Shown piece by piece: positions 29,550-38,260 of a stretch of 64,000 bases of DNA (position 1 is the stretch's first letter; every line of letters begins with the position of its first letter). The position numbers and the translations under genes were made by a program. Source of the stretch: Delftia sp. PS-11 (GTDB lineage Bacteria > Pseudomonadota > Gammaproteobacteria > Burkholderiales > Burkholderiaceae_C); assembly GCF_029870285.1 (NCBI RefSeq), contig NZ_JACSYA010000001.1:1-64000 (forward strand). Direction: 5' to 3'. The notes under the pieces are model-generated. The model searched no databases. It was not told the origin of the DNA and saw nothing but the letters and a program-made list of their open reading frames with translations.

Positions 29550-31015
29550 GCCTGCTGCTGCAGTGTCCGCGTGATGGCCTCGTCCGGCGCCCACCGCTGC
29601 AGCTGGGGCAGCCAGGCAAGGGCGCGCTGCGCCAGCCCCTGCTGCAGCAGGCCGTTGGCCAGAAGGCACAGGGTCTCGCCCAGGCCCGGCAGCGCGGGCG
29701 CGGTCTGCACCAGCGCGCGGCACAGCGCCTCGGCGTCATCGAACTCGCGCCCGCGCGTGAAGCGGCGCACCAGCCGCGCCATGTCCTCGGGGGCAATCCG
29801 CGCGCCCGGCCGGGCCAGATCCAGGTAGCTGCGGTAGCTGGCGTGCTGCCAGGCCAGCGTGGCGGCATCGCGCCCGGGCAGCCGGAAAATGCGCCGCGCC
29901 GCGCGGTGAAAGTCCTCGCTGGCGGGCGCATAGCGCGCTGCGGCAAACCAGGCGCGCAGCACCTGCATGTCGCCGGGCCGCAGCCGGGCTGCGGCGCGCC
30001 ACTCGCGCAGGGCGTTGTCCGTGTCCAGCGCCTGCCCGAATTTCCGGGCCCTGGCCACATGGGCCTCGAAGCCATCATCGGCCTGGGCAGGCGGGCGCGC
30101 CTGCGCTGTCAGAGGGTTGCGGCGCAGGTACAGGGCCATCAGCGCCGCCCCCGTGACCAGCCCGCCCAGGTGGGCCATATAGGCCACGCCGCGCCCGCCC
30201 ACCAGATGCTGCAGCAGTTCGTTGGCGATCCAGGCCGGCAGCAGGATCAGGGCTGGCGCGGTCACGTAGTTGAAATAGAAGAACAGCTGGTAGAAAAAGC
30301 GGATGCGCCGCAGCCGGTACATCACCGCATACATGCCCATCAGCGCGGATACTGCGCCCGAAGCGCCCAGGCCGTAGCTGCCCATGCCGGCATAGGCCCA
30401 GCCCGCCAGCAGCGAGCCGCCCACGGCGCCCAGCAGGTAAAACAGCAGGTAGGTGCCACGCCCCAGCGCCAGCTCGACCGAGAAGCCGAACATGAACAGA
30501 AACAGCATGTTGCCCAGCAGATGGCCGGTGCTGCCGTGCAAAAACGCCGCCGTGAGCCAGGTGGCAGGGCGCAGCGGCGCATCCGGCTCGAAGCTCTGCG
30601 ACCAGCGCTGGGTGAAGGGGGCCGGCTGCAGGGATTCATAGCGGCTGCGCGCCGACTGCCATGGCCCGTGCCGGGGATCGCTGGCAGGCACGGCCTGGCC
30701 CGAACGCAGGCGCTGCTGGAACGCCTGCTGCATTTCCATGAACGCCAGCAGCGGCTCGACGGCGCCCCGCTTTTGCAGCGCCCTGGCCTGACGGGCCTTG
30801 GGCGAGCCCGTCTCTTCAAGCCAGGCGACGAACAGAGGGATCTCGATCGAGGGCAGCACGCTGGACGCATAGAACTGCGCGGCGCGCTGCCGCGCCCTTT
30901 CCTCGGCGGCCTGCGGCCCCCAGAACACCAGCATGTTCACGAGGATCAGCAGCGCCGTCATCCAGGGCGGATTGCGCCAGCGGGGCCGGTCCTGCAGCGG
31001 GATCGCGTAGAACAT
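29528..31015 (-). CDS. Rhomboid-family intramembrane serine protease with C-terminal helical domain
   Basis: A 495-residue protein. After a first helix (TALLILVNMLVFWG) comes an unusual 120-residue soluble insert, then the rhomboid core: HLLGNMLFLFMFGFSVEL, the catalytic Ser in GASGAVSALMG, and the catalytic His in AYMAHLGGLVTGAAL. The residues after about 315 form a soluble helical, TPR-like tail. Rhomboids cleave substrates within the membrane. At nearly 500 residues it is about twice the usual bacterial length because of the insert and the tail. It converges on, and overlaps by 22 bases, a membrane protein that also has a repeat-like tail. Confidence 0.9.
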   Translation of the reverse strand: MFYAIPLQDRPRWRNPPWMTALLILVNMLVFWGPQAAEERARQRAAQFYASSVLPSIEIPLFVAWLEETGSPKARQARALQKRGAVEPLLAFMEMQQAFQQRLRSGQAVPASDPRHGPWQSARSRYESLQPAPFTQRWSQSFEPDAPLRPATWLTAAFLHGSTGHLLGNMLFLFMFGFSVELALGRGTYLLFYLLGAVGGSLLAGWAYAGMGSYGLGASGAVSALMGMYAVMYRLRRIRFFYQLFFYFNYVTAPALILLPAWIANELLQHLVGGRGVAYMAHLGGLVTGAALMALYLRRNPLTAQARPPAQADDGFEAHVARARKFGQALDTDNALREWRAAARLRPGDMQVLRAWFAAARYAPASEDFHRAARRIFRLPGRDAATLAWQHASYRSYLDLARPGARIAPEDMARLVRRFTRGREFDDAEALCRALVQTAPALPGLGETLCLLANGLLQQGLAQRALAWLPQLQRWAPDEAITRTLQQQAQADPAA

Positions 31016-31044
31016 GGCGCCCCGCCTGCCTGGAACGCGCGGAT

Positions 31045-32040
31045 TTATTGCGGCTGGAAGCCGCTGGTCTGGATGATGCGCTTCCAGACACGGGTATAGG
31101 CCTGCTCGCGCTCGGCCAGCTGCTGGGGCGACATATGGCCCACGGTCAGGCCCAGGGCGGTGAGCTGGCTGTGCACATCGGGCTGGCGCAGCACGGCAGC
31201 GACCGCCGCCGAGAAGCGCTCGATGAAGGCCTGGGGCGTGCCCCGGGGCGCATAGATGCCGTAGTAGGGCATGTCCTCGAAGCCCTTGACGCCCTGCTCG
31301 GCCAGCGTGGGCACATCCGGCATGGCAGCCTGGCGCCGGGTGCCCAGCACGCCGATCACGCGCAGCTTGCCGGCCTTGTGGTTTTCCATGAAGTCCTGCA
31401 CCGAGGCGATGCCGGCCGGGATCTGGTTGCCCAGCATGTCCGCCAGCATGGGCGCGCTGCCCCGGTAGGGCGCGGCCACCAGGTCCAGCCTGTAGTGCTC
31501 ACCCAGCAGCCTGACCAGGAACTCGGGCGTGGACGCGGGCGCGGGAATGCCCACGCTGCCGCGCCGGGCGCCCTGGCGCACCCACTCCACATACTCGGCC
31601 AGATTGCGCGCCGGCGTGCCGCTGGAGACGGCCAGCGCGTTGACGAAGGTCGCAAAGCCGGCCACGGGCACGAAGTCATGGGACGGATCGAAGCCCGGCT
31701 TCTTCACCACCTGGGGCAGGATGGAGATGGTGTGGTCATGCGTCAGGAACAGGGTATGGCCATCGGCCGGCGCCGACTTGAGCACCTGCGCCGCGATCTG
31801 GCCGCCCGCGCCGGGGCGGTTGTCCACGATCACCGACAGGCCCAGTTCGTCCTTGAGCCGGTCGGCCAGCAGCCGCGCAATCGCATCCGTGCCGCCGCCC
31901 GGGGGAAACCCCACGAGGATGCGGATGGGCTGCTGGGATGGCTGCTGGGACCAGGCCAGCGGCGTCAGGGCCGTGGATGCCAGGGCTGCGCCTGCGGTGC
32001 GCAGGCCCAGGGAAAGGAGATGGCGGCGGGATGGGGCCAT
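31045..32040 (-). CDS. Bug-family (TctC-type) solute-binding protein
   Basis: A 331-residue exported binding protein. The N-terminus MAPSRRHLLSLGLRTAGAAL has a twin-arginine-like signal, with the mature protein starting near QQPSQQPIRILVGF. Family marks are VGFPPGGGTDAIARLLAD, VDNRPGAGGQIAAQVL and the later VPTLAEQGVKGFE. Bug proteins are abundant in Comamonadaceae and bind small carboxylates or other metabolites for tripartite tricarboxylate transporters; no tctA or tctB lies nearby, so it is an orphan. The start at 32040 has GGAGC upstream. It lies 28 bases after argH on the same strand and may be cotranscribed. Confidence 0.9.
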   Translation of the reverse strand: MAPSRRHLLSLGLRTAGAALASTALTPLAWSQQPSQQPIRILVGFPPGGGTDAIARLLADRLKDELGLSVIVDNRPGAGGQIAAQVLKSAPADGHTLFLTHDHTISILPQVVKKPGFDPSHDFVPVAGFATFVNALAVSSGTPARNLAEYVEWVRQGARRGSVGIPAPASTPEFLVRLLGEHYRLDLVAAPYRGSAPMLADMLGNQIPAGIASVQDFMENHKAGKLRVIGVLGTRRQAAMPDVPTLAEQGVKGFEDMPYYGIYAPRGTPQAFIERFSAAVAAVLRQPDVHSQLTALGLTVGHMSPQQLAEREQAYTRVWKRIIQTSGFQPQ

Positions 32041-32068
32041 GGTGTCTGCTCCGTGCAATTGCCGCCGC

Positions 32069-33538
32069 TCAGGCCTGGCGGGCCTGCAGGCGCTGCAGGT
32101 GACGGGCCAGTTGGGCACGCACCTGGGCAGGCGCCGTGCCGCCCAGAGTGTTGCGGGCGTTGAGCGAGCCTTCCAGGCTCAGCGCATCGAAGACATCGGC
32201 CTCGATGCCGGGATTGAAGGCCTGCAGCTCGGCCAGCGGCAGCTCGGTCAGGTCCACGCCCTTTTGCGAGGCCAGCTTGACGGCGTGGGCCACGGTCTCA
32301 TGCGCGTCGCGGAAGGGCAGGCCCTTCTTGACCAGGTAGTCGGCCAGATCGGTGGCCGTGGCATAGCCCTTGAGCGCGGCTGCGCGCATGGCCTGGGCGT
32401 TGACGCTGATGCCGCCGTGCTTGACGCCCGTGGCCGGGTCGGCCTGCCCGCCAATCATCTCGGCGAAGATGCGCAGCGTGTCCTTGAGGGTGTCCACCGT
32501 ATCGAACAGCGGCTCCTTGTCTTCCTGGTTGTCCTTGTTGTAGGCCAGGGGCTGGCCCTTCATCAGGGTGATCAGGCCCATCAGGTGGCCGACCACGCGG
32601 CCGGTCTTGCCGCGCGCCAGTTCGGGCACGTCGGGGTTCTTCTTCTGGGGCATGATGGACGAGCCCGTGGTGAAGCGGTCGGCGATGCGGATGAAGCCGA
32701 AGTTCTGGCTCATCCAGATGATCAGCTCTTCCGACAGGCGGCTCACGTGCACCATGCACAGGCTGGCGGCAGCGGTGAATTCGATGGCGAAGTCGCGGTC
32801 GCTGACGCCGTCGAGCGAGTTCTGGCAGACGCCTTCCATGCCCAGGGTGCGCGCCACGCGCTCGCGGTCCAGCGGGTAGGTGGTGCCGGCCAGCGCGGCG
32901 CTGCCCAGCGGCAGCACATTGACGCGGCGGCGCACGTCCAGCATGCGCTCGGCATCGCGCTTGAACATTTCCACATAGGCCAGCAGATGGTGGGCAAAGC
33001 TCACGGGCTGGGCCACCTGCAGGTGGGTGAAGCCGGGCAGGATCACATCCACATTCTTCTCAGCCACTTCGACCAGGGACAGCTGCAGCTCGCCCAGCAG
33101 GCCTGCGATCAGGTCGATCTCGCCGCGCAGCCACAGGCGCACGTCGGTGGCCACCTGGTCATTGCGGCTGCGGCCCGTGTGCAGGCGCTTGCCGGCATCG
33201 CCGACCAGCTGGGTCAGGCGGGCCTCGATGTTCAGGTGCACATCTTCGAGGTCCAGCTTCCATTCGAACTGGCCGGACTCGATCTCCTGCGTGATCCGGG
33301 CCATGCCGCTGCGGATGGCGGCATGGTCGTCGGCGCTGATGATGCCCTGCGCCGCCAGCATCTCGGCATGCGCCAGGCTGCCTGCGATATCGGCCTGCCA
33401 CAGGCGCTTGTCGAAGAACACGCTGGAGGTATAGCGCTTGACCAGATCGCTCATGGGCTCTTCAAAGAGAGCGGACCAGGCCTGGGCCTTGGTGTCGAGC
33501 TGGTTGTGCGAGGCGGACGTTGGTTGAGTGGCAGACAT
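32069..33538 (-). CDS. argH: Argininosuccinate lyase
   Basis: This 489-residue fumarase/aspartase-superfamily enzyme splits argininosuccinate to arginine and fumarate, the last step of arginine synthesis. Motifs include [53 protein letters not shown] and the superfamily signature [15 protein letters not shown] with the catalytic Ser. Length is close to the usual 460-470 plus a short N-terminal extension ([13 protein letters not shown]). It is transcribed divergently from the LytS-type kinase gene, with 227 bp between them, and no other arg gene is present in the window. Confidence 0.97.
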   Translation of the reverse strand: MSATQPTSASHNQLDTKAQAWSALFEEPMSDLVKRYTSSVFFDKRLWQADIAGSLAHAEMLAAQGIISADDHAAIRSGMARITQEIESGQFEWKLDLEDVHLNIEARLTQLVGDAGKRLHTGRSRNDQVATDVRLWLRGEIDLIAGLLGELQLSLVEVAEKNVDVILPGFTHLQVAQPVSFAHHLLAYVEMFKRDAERMLDVRRRVNVLPLGSAALAGTTYPLDRERVARTLGMEGVCQNSLDGVSDRDFAIEFTAAASLCMVHVSRLSEELIIWMSQNFGFIRIADRFTTGSSIMPQKKNPDVPELARGKTGRVVGHLMGLITLMKGQPLAYNKDNQEDKEPLFDTVDTLKDTLRIFAEMIGGQADPATGVKHGGISVNAQAMRAAALKGYATATDLADYLVKKGLPFRDAHETVAHAVKLASQKGVDLTELPLAELQAFNPGIEADVFDALSLEGSLNARNTLGGTAPAQVRAQLARHLQRLQARQA

Positions 33539-33700
33539 GTGAAGGCGACGATCGTCGAAAAGCCCGCGGGCGGCAGGAAGGGCCCGCGCGAAGCAGAAAG
33601 CGAAGATTCTATCGATCTGCGCCGCGCCAGGCCCGCCCGTGCCGCGCATGACCTCGGTCAGTTCCGTGGCACATGCGCAGCATGCGCGCAGCAGGCGGGC

Positions 33701-33729
33701 TGGGCAGGCCGGCACGCCTTGCCCATAAT
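33701..33729 (+). promoter_or_regulatory. Candidate sigma-70 promoter of the LytS/LytTR operon
   Basis: TGGGCA (33701-33706) and CATAAT (33724-33729) are spaced by 17 bases and would start transcription about 30 bases before the kinase ATG at 33766. Confidence 0.45.
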
Positions 33730-33765
33730 CCGGGTCGCCCCTGCAGGTTGCTTCATCCGACACAC

Positions 33766-34842
33766 ATGCCGCCGACACCCTCTGCCTCGCCAGCGCTGCG
33801 CCCTGCCCTGGTCTTTGACGCCTGCAGCGTCGGCGTGGTGCTGCGCGCCGTGCTGTTCGTGCAGGCTGTCGTGGCCACGGCAGCGATGTTCATGGCCGAC
33901 TCGGCGTGGGGCTGGCTGCAGGCCATGGCCCTGCTGACAGGCGCCAGCCTGCCGGGCACCCTGGCATGGCTGGTCTGCGCCTGCCTGCTCAAGCGCCCTT
34001 TGCAGCGCCTGCCTGCGCGCGGGCAGTATGCGGCCGGCGTGCTGCTGGGCGCGCTGGCGGGCCTGTATGCCTGCGCCATGCTGCAGCTGGCCGGCAGCGC
34101 CAGCGCCCCGTGGCTGGCCAGCGCCACCAGCGGCGCGCTACTGGCGGCCCTGCTGGTGGCCGCGCTGGTGCTGCGCGCGCGCGGCCATATGCCCGCTGAC
34201 ACCCAGGCGCGGCTGGCCGAGCTGCAGTCGCGCATCCGTCCGCACTTTCTGTTCAACACGCTCAACAGCGCCATTGCCCTGGTGCGCGCAGAGCCCGCCA
34301 AGGCCGAGACCTTGCTCGAAGATCTCAGCGACCTGTTCCGCTATGCGCTGGCCGAGCCGCACAGCACAGCCACGCTGGCCGAGGAAATCGAACTGGCCCA
34401 ACGCTATCTGGCCATCGAGCAGGTGCGCTTTGGCGAACGGCTGCAGGTGCAGTGGCAGCTCGATACCAGCGTGCACCATGCGCTGCTGCCGCCGCTGCTG
34501 CTGCAGCCGCTGGTGGAAAACGCCATCCGCCACGGCGTGGAGCCCAGCGCGCATGGCGGCAAGCTGCAGGTGCGCACCGAACGCCGTGGCGACCTGGTGG
34601 AGGTGCGCATCACCAACAGCCTGCCGCACGGCGCGGCCACGCCAGCGGCCACGCGCGGCCACGGCATGGCCCTGGCCAATGTCAGGGCCCGGCTGTCGCT
34701 GCTGCATGACCTGCAGGCCAGCCTGCAGGCGCGCACCCTCCAGGGGCATTTTGTGGTGCGCCTGACATTTCCGCTGCCGCAGCCCACAGCGCGCCCGAGC
34801 AACGCCTCTGCGAAAAAGAACCATGCACATCCTGATCGTTGA
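33766..34842 (+). CDS. LytS-type membrane sensor histidine kinase
   Basis: A 358-residue kinase with four hydrophobic segments in the first 140 residues ([37 protein letters not shown] and others). The His_kinase domain follows, with the phospho-acceptor in [19 protein letters not shown] and an HATPase with [17 protein letters not shown]. There is no separate periplasmic sensor domain. Its 3' end overlaps the LytTR regulator gene by 20 bases, the usual arrangement for a cognate pair of the AlgZ/AlgR or LytS/LytR type. Signal and targets are unknown. Confidence 0.92.
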   Translation: MPPTPSASPALRPALVFDACSVGVVLRAVLFVQAVVATAAMFMADSAWGWLQAMALLTGASLPGTLAWLVCACLLKRPLQRLPARGQYAAGVLLGALAGLYACAMLQLAGSASAPWLASATSGALLAALLVAALVLRARGHMPADTQARLAELQSRIRPHFLFNTLNSAIALVRAEPAKAETLLEDLSDLFRYALAEPHSTATLAEEIELAQRYLAIEQVRFGERLQVQWQLDTSVHHALLPPLLLQPLVENAIRHGVEPSAHGGKLQVRTERRGDLVEVRITNSLPHGAATPAATRGHGMALANVRARLSLLHDLQASLQARTLQGHFVVRLTFPLPQPTARPSNASAKKNHAHPDR

Positions 34843-35608
34843 CGATGAAGCGCTGGCCCGCGCGCGCCTGCGCACGCTGCTGGCCGATGTCCAGGCCTGC
34901 GCCAGCACCGGTGCCAACGCCCTGCCCGGACTGCCCTTTCATGTGAGCGAAGCCGCCGACGCGGGCCAGGCCCTGGCGGTGCTGCAGGCGCCCGGCCCGC
35001 GCCCGGTGGAGCTGGTGCTGCTGGACATCCACATGCCGGGCCAGGATGGCCTGGCGCTGGCCCATGCGCTGCGCCGCCTGTCTCTGGCTCCGGCCGTGGT
35101 TTTCGTCACGGCGCATGCCAGCCATGCGGTGCAGGCTTTCGATCTGGATGCCGTCGATTACCTGACCAAGCCCGTGCGCCGTGAGCGGCTGCAGCAGGCG
35201 CTGGCCAAGGCGGTGCGCGCCGCACCGCTGCAGGCGGCTGCGGAGCGTGACGCGGGGCCGGTGCTGCTGATCCAGGACCGGGGCGCTACCGTGCGGCTGC
35301 CACTGTCCGAGGTGCTGTATCTGAAGGCCGAGCAGAAGTACGTGACGGTGCGCACCGTGGCGCGCAGCTACATTCTGGACGGCGCGCTGGCCGAGCTGGA
35401 GGCGCGCCATGCCGACCGGCTGCTGCGGGTGCACCGCAACGCCCTGGTGGCGCGCAGCGCGCTGCGCAGCCTGGAGCGTCACGATGACCCCGGCGAGGGG
35501 GAAGGCTGGGCCCTGCGCCTGCATGGCGTGCCAGAGCTGCTGGCTGTCTCGCGCCGCCAGCTGCCCCTGGTGCGCGCTGCCATCCGCGACGAGGGGCAGA
35601 CCGGCTGA
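34823..35608 (+). CDS. LytTR-family response regulator (AlgR-like)
   Basis: A 261-residue regulator with an N-terminal receiver domain ([15 protein letters not shown]; phospho-Asp in VLLDIHMPGQDGLALA; Lys in DYLTKPVRRERLQQAL) and a C-terminal LytTR DNA-binding domain (EVLYLKAEQKYVTVRT, LRVHRNALVARSALRSLERH). The ATG lies inside the end of the kinase gene (20-base overlap), so the two are surely coupled. LytTR regulators control surface polysaccharide, motility or transport genes in related bacteria; the target here cannot be read from the sequence. Confidence 0.93.
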   Translation: MHILIVDDEALARARLRTLLADVQACASTGANALPGLPFHVSEAADAGQALAVLQAPGPRPVELVLLDIHMPGQDGLALAHALRRLSLAPAVVFVTAHASHAVQAFDLDAVDYLTKPVRRERLQQALAKAVRAAPLQAAAERDAGPVLLIQDRGATVRLPLSEVLYLKAEQKYVTVRTVARSYILDGALAELEARHADRLLRVHRNALVARSALRSLERHDDPGEGEGWALRLHGVPELLAVSRRQLPLVRAAIRDEGQTG

Positions 35609-35618
35609 GGCCCGGGGC

Positions 35619-37100
35619 TCAGGCCATTTTGCGGGAGAGATCCCACATGGCATCGACCAGCAGGTCGATATCGCGCGCGTCGTGCCACAGGTGGGTGGAG
35701 ACGCGCACGCCGTAGTGGTCCGCAGCAGCGCCGATCACCGCGAAGTTGGAGTTGCGGATGACGAAGCCCTGCGGATAGTCGCTGAGCATGCGCGCCACGA
35801 AGGTCGAGGACTTGGTGCCGTTCATCACGTCGTCCTTGTTCTGGAACGGGTTGAAGCAGGTCAGTGCCGACAGCAGCTTGGGATCGTCCTTGGGCGAATA
35901 CAGCGAATCGATGCCCCAGCGCTCGACGATCTTCTCCTTGAGGTAGGACGACAGTGTCAGGTCATAGGTTTCGATCTTCTTGCGGCCGATGCTGTCCCAC
36001 TGGGCGCAGGCCTGGGCCAGCGCCATGAACATGGGCGTGTGCACGCTGCCGCAGGCAGTGACCGATGCGGCGATGTCGAAGGTTTCCTTGGACGTGGTCG
36101 TCCGCTCCAGGGCCGGATAGGTGCTGGTGTGCACTGGATACCACTTGGGCAGGGGCAGCGGGTTGGAGGCGCGGATTTTATTGCGGATGATGAGAATGCC
36201 CGTCGAGCCCGGCCCGCACTGCCATTTGTGGCCTGCGCCCGACATGAAGTCCATGCCCAGGTCGGCATAGTTGTAGGCCATCATGCCCGGCAGGTGGGCG
36301 CCATCCACGATGCTGATCAGGCCATGCGCCCTGACCACGCCCATGAGGTCGGCGATCGGCAGCATGGTGCCGGTCTTGTAGGTGGGGGAAGACCACATCA
36401 TGGCGCGCACGCGCTTGCCCTGGGCCTTGAGCGCGCGGATGCGCTCGTCGAACAGGCTCACATAGGTGGCAGCCGTCTGGTTGTTGCCCACGGGCAGCGC
36501 GATGCGCGAGACCTCGATGCCATAGCGGTCCTGGGCGATCTTCAAAGGCGTGTCGCCGCCGCCATGCTCGTGGTTGGTGGTCACCACCACATCGCCGCGC
36601 TGCCAGTCCAGTCCCAGAATGGCATGGCACATGCCAGAGGAGGTGTTGGCCGAGAAGGCCAGCTCGTCGGCATCCACGCCAAAGCCCGGCGCCACCTGGC
36701 GGCGCAGGTCCAGCAGGTTGCTGTAGCCATTGCCTGAATCGGCCGCCTTCTTGCGGTTTTCGGCATCGAACAGGTCCAGCACCAGCTTGGGCATGGAGCC
36801 CGCCGTGCCGATGTTCATGTAAGTCTTCTCGGGCTTGAGGATGAACATGTTCTGCACATCGGTCCAGAAGGCCTCATCGCGCATGAGCTGCTCGCGCAGG
36901 GCCTGGGCCGTTGTCTGCGCATTGCCGCTGCCGCAGGCCGCCAGCAGCGGGCCCAGCGTGGCCGCGCCCGTGCCATAGCCCAGCATGCGCAGGAAGTCAC
37001 GGCGCTTGGAACTCCAGCGGGCCGGGTAGCCGCCCTCGGGGCTGGCTGCCACGGCAGGGGCGAGGCAAGGGGCGGCATCGGCAGGTTGTTGTACGTTCAT
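35619..37100 (-). CDS. Tat-exported class V aminotransferase-fold PLP enzyme, predicted lipoprotein
   Basis: A 493-residue PLP enzyme of the isopenicillin N epimerase-like class V aminotransferase family. The N-terminus has a twin-arginine signal (SSKRRDFLRMLGYGTG) and then a lipobox (PLLAACGSG), predicting export in folded, cofactor-loaded form and attachment as a lipoprotein. The PLP region shows MWSSPTYKTGTMLPI, SIVDGAHLPGMMAYN with the cofactor Asp, and the Schiff-base Lys in SGAGHKWQCGPGSTG. The nearest described relatives by layout are the Tat-exported PvdN-type enzymes of pyoverdine maturation, but no siderophore genes lie in the window. AGGAGCG precedes the ATG. It is 16 bases downstream of the lipoprotein RidA gene and surely in one operon with it. 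Substrate is unknown. Confidence 0.88.
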   Translation of the reverse strand: MNVQQPADAAPCLAPAVAASPEGGYPARWSSKRRDFLRMLGYGTGAATLGPLLAACGSGNAQTTAQALREQLMRDEAFWTDVQNMFILKPEKTYMNIGTAGSMPKLVLDLFDAENRKKAADSGNGYSNLLDLRRQVAPGFGVDADELAFSANTSSGMCHAILGLDWQRGDVVVTTNHEHGGGDTPLKIAQDRYGIEVSRIALPVGNNQTAATYVSLFDERIRALKAQGKRVRAMMWSSPTYKTGTMLPIADLMGVVRAHGLISIVDGAHLPGMMAYNYADLGMDFMSGAGHKWQCGPGSTGILIIRNKIRASNPLPLPKWYPVHTSTYPALERTTTSKETFDIAASVTACGSVHTPMFMALAQACAQWDSIGRKKIETYDLTLSSYLKEKIVERWGIDSLYSPKDDPKLLSALTCFNPFQNKDDVMNGTKSSTFVARMLSDYPQGFVIRNSNFAVIGAAADHYGVRVSTHLWHDARDIDLLVDAMWDLSRKMA

Positions 37101-37116
37101 GGGGCGCTCCTGGCAA

Positions 37117-37587
37117 TCAGCGGCGGCCCACAACGGCCGAGATTTCGATCTTCACGTCGCGCGGCAGGCGTGCGACTTCCACCGTGGCCCGCGCCGGGGC
37201 CGCCGTCTTGAAATACTCGCCATAGACCTTGTTCATGGCGGCGAACTCGTTGAGGTCCTTCATGAACACCGAGGTCGAGAGCACGTCCTCATAGGACAGC
37301 CCCTGCGAGCGCAGCTGGGCGCCGATATGCTCCAGCACGGTGCGGGTCTGCTCCTCGATGGTCGTGCCCTGGATGGCCGTGCCCTGGGCGTTCAGCGGCA
37401 GCATGCCAGAGAAATAAATGGTGCTGCCGTGCGCCACCATCTGCGAGTACGGGCCGATGGCTGGGGGGACCTGCGTGGTTGACAGCACCTCGCGCTTGTT
37501 CTGTGCAGCGCAGCCCGTCAGGACCACGGCCATGACGGCTGTGCCGCAGGCCAGCGCCATACGCATCGGACTCGATCGTTTCACCAT
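37117..37587 (-). CDS. RidA-family enamine/imine deaminase, predicted lipoprotein
   Basis: A 156-residue RidA protein with an export signal ending in a lipobox (AVMAVVLTGCAAQ). RidA proteins hydrolyse reactive enamines and imines released by PLP enzymes and are normally cytosolic; this one is predicted to be anchored outside the inner membrane. The fold motifs are complete: PPAIGPYSQMVAHGSTIYFSG, SVFMKDLNEFAAMNKVYGEYF, and PARATVEVARLPRDVKIEIS with the catalytic Arg and the late Glu, so it should be active. AGGAGG lies seven bases before ATG 37587. The next gene, 16 bases downstream, encodes an exported PLP enzyme, the natural source of RidA substrates. Confidence 0.9.
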   Translation of the reverse strand: MVKRSSPMRMALACGTAVMAVVLTGCAAQNKREVLSTTQVPPAIGPYSQMVAHGSTIYFSGMLPLNAQGTAIQGTTIEEQTRTVLEHIGAQLRSQGLSYEDVLSTSVFMKDLNEFAAMNKVYGEYFKTAAPARATVEVARLPRDVKIEISAVVGRR

Positions 37588-37791
37588 GACGTTTCCTCCT
37601 TTTGAAACCGGAAAACCAGAAAAAAGACGCAACACCCCATCGCCTGGAAAATGCTTCTCAGGCATTGAAAAAACAATGGGGCAATCAAAAAAACCCAGGA
37701 ATTTGAAAACCAGAATTCAGATCATTGGGTTGGCGAGGAAATTCTAGGCAGATATTTAGCCAGAAAGATCATCATTTTTCCCTTACGTACC

Positions 37792-37824
37792 ACTACGCAG
37801 AAAGATTTGCGCATGACTACGCAG
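37792..37824 (+). repeat. Direct repeat ACTACGCAG, 24 bp apart
   Basis: ACTACGCAG occurs at 37792-37800 and again at 37816-37824, between the RidA gene and the kinase operon. The spacing is a little over two helical turns, so it could be a pair of regulator sites, perhaps for the NarL-type regulator encoded nearby. Confidence 0.35.
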
Positions 37825-37885
37825 ATGATGGGCTGTAGTGCATTTCCCCCACCATACTCAATCTGGCGCATGGGAAGCCGCAGGT

Positions 37886-37902
37886 TGCACCACTGCGGTG
37901 CA
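37886..37902 (+). promoter_or_regulatory. NtrC-type enhancer site
   Basis: TGCACCACTGCGGTGCA has the 17-bp layout TGCACY-N5-GGTGCA of the NtrC (NRI) consensus, with both half-sites perfect; it extends to a 19-bp dyad, TTGCACC/GGTGCAA. Its centre lies about 87 bases before the transcription start predicted from the sigma-54 promoter downstream, a normal distance for an enhancer. Confidence 0.65.
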
Positions 37903-37954
37903 AATCACTGATACACACCCCTCGGCTCACGGTGAATCACGCTGTGCAACAGCA

Positions 37955-37970
37955 TGGCATGGAATCTGCT
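37955..37970 (+). promoter_or_regulatory. Sigma-54 (RpoN) promoter
   Basis: TGGCATGGAATCTGCT matches TGGCAC-N5-TTGCW at all but two defined positions and keeps the invariant GG and GC at exact spacing. The predicted start is about 37981 on the plus strand. With the upstream NtrC site this suggests nitrogen-limitation control of whatever follows. Confidence 0.6.
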
Positions 37971-37980
37971 TCAAACCTTC

Positions 37981-38106
37981 TGTCGAGAAAATAATGCACT
38001 GCGGCAGGAAAAAATCATATCCAGGGCGATGGCTTTTTAAATCAACCACTGCAACAGAATGTATCTCTCTATTTGGCGGGACGATTTTTGCTGCGCCATA
38101 TTTTTT
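37981..38106 (+). ncRNA. Possible nitrogen-regulated small RNA or long 5' leader
   Basis: From the predicted sigma-54 start to the next gene there are 280 bases without a convincing protein frame. A hairpin, ATTTGGCG (38071-38078) with CGCCATAT (38094-38101; one mismatch), is followed by a run of T, which could end a transcript of about 125 nt. If termination is incomplete the same RNA would be the leader of the kinase operon. Only position and structure support this. Confidence 0.25.
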
Positions 38107-38260
38107 CAAATATTTTTGATGGTTTTGAAGCCCCATGAAAAAGAAGGCAGGAGAAATATCCGGGCCGTCCCGCAGCACCCTCGGCAGCATCTGGACAAGC
38201 GTTCCGGCATGCCCTGCGCGAAACCCCTGTTGACAGAAATCAAGCCAAGGAAAACAAAGA

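Noticed and set aside
37655..37720. A sigma-54-like sequence on the minus strand towards the RidA gene
   Set aside because: GG and GC elements are present but one base too far apart, and sigma-54 tolerates no such spacing change.
37838..38119. A 93-codon frame in the intergenic region before the Cache kinase
   Set aside because: No ribosome-binding site, no family resemblance, and it runs across the NtrC and sigma-54 elements and the hairpin.
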